Source of the DNA: Phycisphaerae bacterium
GTDB lineage: Bacteria; Planctomycetota; Phycisphaerae; Sedimentisphaerales; Anaerohalosphaeraceae
NCBI GenBank assembly: GCA_016782835.1
Contig: JADHXS010000004.1
Coordinates: 1 to 46,038 of the forward strand
Length of the DNA stretch: 46,038 nucleotides
Direction of reading: 5' to 3'
A program made the position numbers and the translations under genes. The notes under the pieces were generated by a model. The model did not search any database, had not been told where the DNA came from, and saw only the letters and a list, made by a program, of their open reading frames with translations. This document shows positions 45,196 through 46,038 of the stretch, one piece after another. Each line of letters begins with the position of its first letter. The stretch's first letter is position 1.

Positions 45196-45342
45196 ATGGT
45201 CAAGTCGGAGAAGCAATGGATATGGGCGAAAGCAAAACCTTCAAAGGTTCCGGATGCCCTCAAACGAGGACTCTCTGTTAAAGCAAATGCCGTGCGGTGT
45301 AAATATTATCCAGGTATAAATCGCTACAATGTAATAAGTTAA
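45196..45342 (+). CDS. Very small ORF following the unknown small protein
   Basis: A possible 48-residue product (MVKSEKQWIWAKAKPSK at the start, then VPDALKRGLSVKANAV), basic and Trp-containing, beginning 13 bases after the previous stop. No ribosome site is evident. The first ~30 residues look protein-like and the rest does not, so it may be the truncated head of a longer gene. Low confidence. Confidence 0.3.
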   Translation: MVKSEKQWIWAKAKPSKVPDALKRGLSVKANAVRCKYYPGINRYNVIS

Positions 45343-45788
45343 AATCAATCCGTACGAACGTTATTGCAACATTTCTGATATTTATGTATCATTTGTAGAC
45401 TTTGAAACAGGGATTGTGGACCAGACTTGACATGTATATAGATTCCTGACTTGACAGGCGACGTATTGAGTATGATATTGGGCAATTATACGCTGATTTG
45501 AACTGTTATCATGATGCTGCAGACTTTCTTACATCCTGTTCCTAAGGTGTCCTTAATCCTTCAAAAAGGTGGTTTTCGGATTCAGATGAGTAAATCGGCA
45601 CTACTGGGAACCCCCTACTGCAATATCCTCAATAGGGATTCAATAACAAGGGGAGAATCGAGTCGGATTCGACATGATATGAGGGCTTTTTACCACATAC
45701 ACACGGATGCAGAGTTCCGTGTGTCGCTGGTTCAGGAATCACGATTATTGGGGGTGTTGGGATTGGGTGAAAATGTGAATCTGCGTCA

Positions 45789-45878
45789 TTTTTGCGTCAG
45801 TCGCCAGTTGTAAACCACTTGTTAGTCTCTCTTAGATTCACTTGTTATTCACTTGCAAGTCTCATTTTGACGCAAAAA
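45789..45878. repeat. Inverted repeat, 11-bp arms
   Basis: TTTTTGCGTCA at 45789-45799 is the exact reverse complement of TGACGCAAAAA at 45868-45878. The pair encloses the CACTTG direct repeats. Such flanking arms near a tRNA attachment site could be recombinase or accessory-factor sites; function not shown. Confidence 0.6.
45816..45863 (+). repeat. Three CACTTG-type direct repeats
   Basis: CACTTGTTAGTCTC (45816-45829), CACTTGTTATTCAC (45839-45852) and CACTTGCAAGTCTC (45850-45863). The last two start 11 bases apart, about one helical turn. This spacing and location, 60-110 bases from the tRNA fragment, resemble arm-type integrase binding sites, though no integrase gene is in the window. Confidence 0.55.
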
Positions 45879-45924
45879 ACCGCTTGTAACTACCTGTAAA
45901 TAATAGGCTTATAGCCGGACCAAG

Positions 45925-45969
45925 GGACTGAAAATCCGTGTGTCGGCGGTTCAAATCCGCCCCTGCCCA
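45925..45969 (+). tRNA. 3' portion of tRNA-Phe(GAA); likely attachment site
   Basis: The stretch contains an anticodon arm GGACTGAAAATCC with anticodon GAA, a GTGTC variable region, a perfect T arm (GGCGG, loop TTCAAAT, CCGCC) and the 3' acceptor strand CCTGCCC plus discriminator A. No CCA is encoded. The matching 5' acceptor strand GGGCAGG and a D arm are absent upstream, so this is only the 3' part and not a working gene. Its own terminator follows. This is the pattern left when an element integrates into the 3' end of a tRNA gene. Confidence 0.7.
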
Positions 45970-45985
45970 TTTGTTTTAACTCTTT

Positions 45986-46026
45986 GGCTTTCAAGCACTT
46001 ACGCTTGGAAGCCATTTTTGTTTTTT
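45986..46026 (+). terminator. Rho-independent terminator behind the tRNA fragment
   Basis: GGCTTTCAAGC (45986-45996) pairs with GCTTGGAAGCC (46003-46013) with one G-T pair and a six-base loop, followed by ATTTTTGTTTTTT. The form is that of an intrinsic terminator, presumably the original tRNA terminator. Confidence 0.75.
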
Positions 46027-46038
46027 GCTCAAAATAGG

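Larger units (their letters stand above)
45343..45924. other. Non-coding stretch with repeats before the tRNA fragment
   Basis: No credible gene is seen. An open frame at 45511-45813 has no leader, ribosome site or recognisable content. The second half holds the direct and inverted repeats listed separately. The composition is AT-rich and unlike the coding regions. Confidence 0.5.

Noticed and set aside
45511-45813. 100-residue frame near the tRNA fragment
   Set aside because: No ribosome site or protein-like pattern; region is repeat-bearing and AT-rich.
45899-45969. Complete tRNA gene
   Set aside because: The 5' acceptor strand GGGCAGG and D arm needed to pair with the 3' half are not present upstream.
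46020-46038. GTTTTTTGCTCAAAATAGG as a fifth copy of the motif
   Set aside because: Similar to the left part of the motif, but GGCG is not at the right spacing, the T-run belongs to a terminator, and the window ends before a -10 could be checked.
1-46038. CRISPR array, insertion sequence or phage genes
   Set aside because: No regularly spaced repeats, transposase, integrase or phage structural gene seen on either strand.

Overview
The window looks like part of a Planctomycetota chromosome, probably a Phycisphaerae-type marine polysaccharide degrader. The basis is the gene content: twelve formylglycine-type sulfatases in 46 kb, several with Tat-like N-termini (RRxFLK); a pseudopilin with an N-terminal FTLIELL segment; very large secreted beta-helix proteins ending in dockerin-like Ca-loop domains (DINGDGK...ADLDxSG...WLD); and no SusC/SusD pair. 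I see no sulfatase-maturing enzyme, sugar transporter or transcription regulator here, so those must be encoded elsewhere.

Layout. (1) 1-16858, plus strand: one long, tightly spaced gene run. It holds six sulfatases (the first cut by the window edge), an SGNH hydrolase, a GH43/GH117-like + GH29 fusion, two further GH29 alpha-L-fucosidase-type enzymes and a GH20 hexosaminidase. It ends at a 17-bp perfect hairpin (16870-16905). (2) 21071-17202, minus strand: pseudopilin, sulfatase, and a metallophosphoesterase broken by a one-base frameshift. (3) 21405-38283, plus strand, divergent from (2): five giant secreted proteins in mirrored order, beta-helix type I, beta-helix type II, sulfatase fused to binding domains, beta-helix type II, beta-helix type I. 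All five end in a dockerin-like domain. (4) 38584-44732, plus strand: four more sulfatases. (5) 44733-46038: two small unknown ORFs, short direct and inverted repeats, and the 3' part of a tRNA-Phe(GAA) gene followed by a terminator. This looks like an attachment-site end of an integrated element lying to the left.

How the genes fit together. The enzyme set (alpha-L-fucosidase-type GH29, GH20, many sulfatases, an SGNH esterase-type protein and beta-helix carbohydrate-active proteins) fits stepwise desulfation and trimming of a sulfated, fucose-containing glycan. The exact substrate cannot be read from sequence. Tat-type, Sec-type and lipoprotein signals place almost all products outside the cytoplasm, and the dockerin-like ends suggest attachment to a surface or scaffold.

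The most interesting signal is a directional motif, TGCGCA-N4-GGCG, made of two 10-bp half sites. It occurs upstream of three transcription units (pseudopilin-sulfatase, beta-helix cluster, second sulfatase cluster). In each case a -10 hexamer (GATAAT or TATAAT) starts 58-59 bp from the start of TGCGCA. A weaker fourth copy lies at 16921-16989. This points to a shared activator-type regulator coordinating the locus, which would be a new regulon if confirmed.
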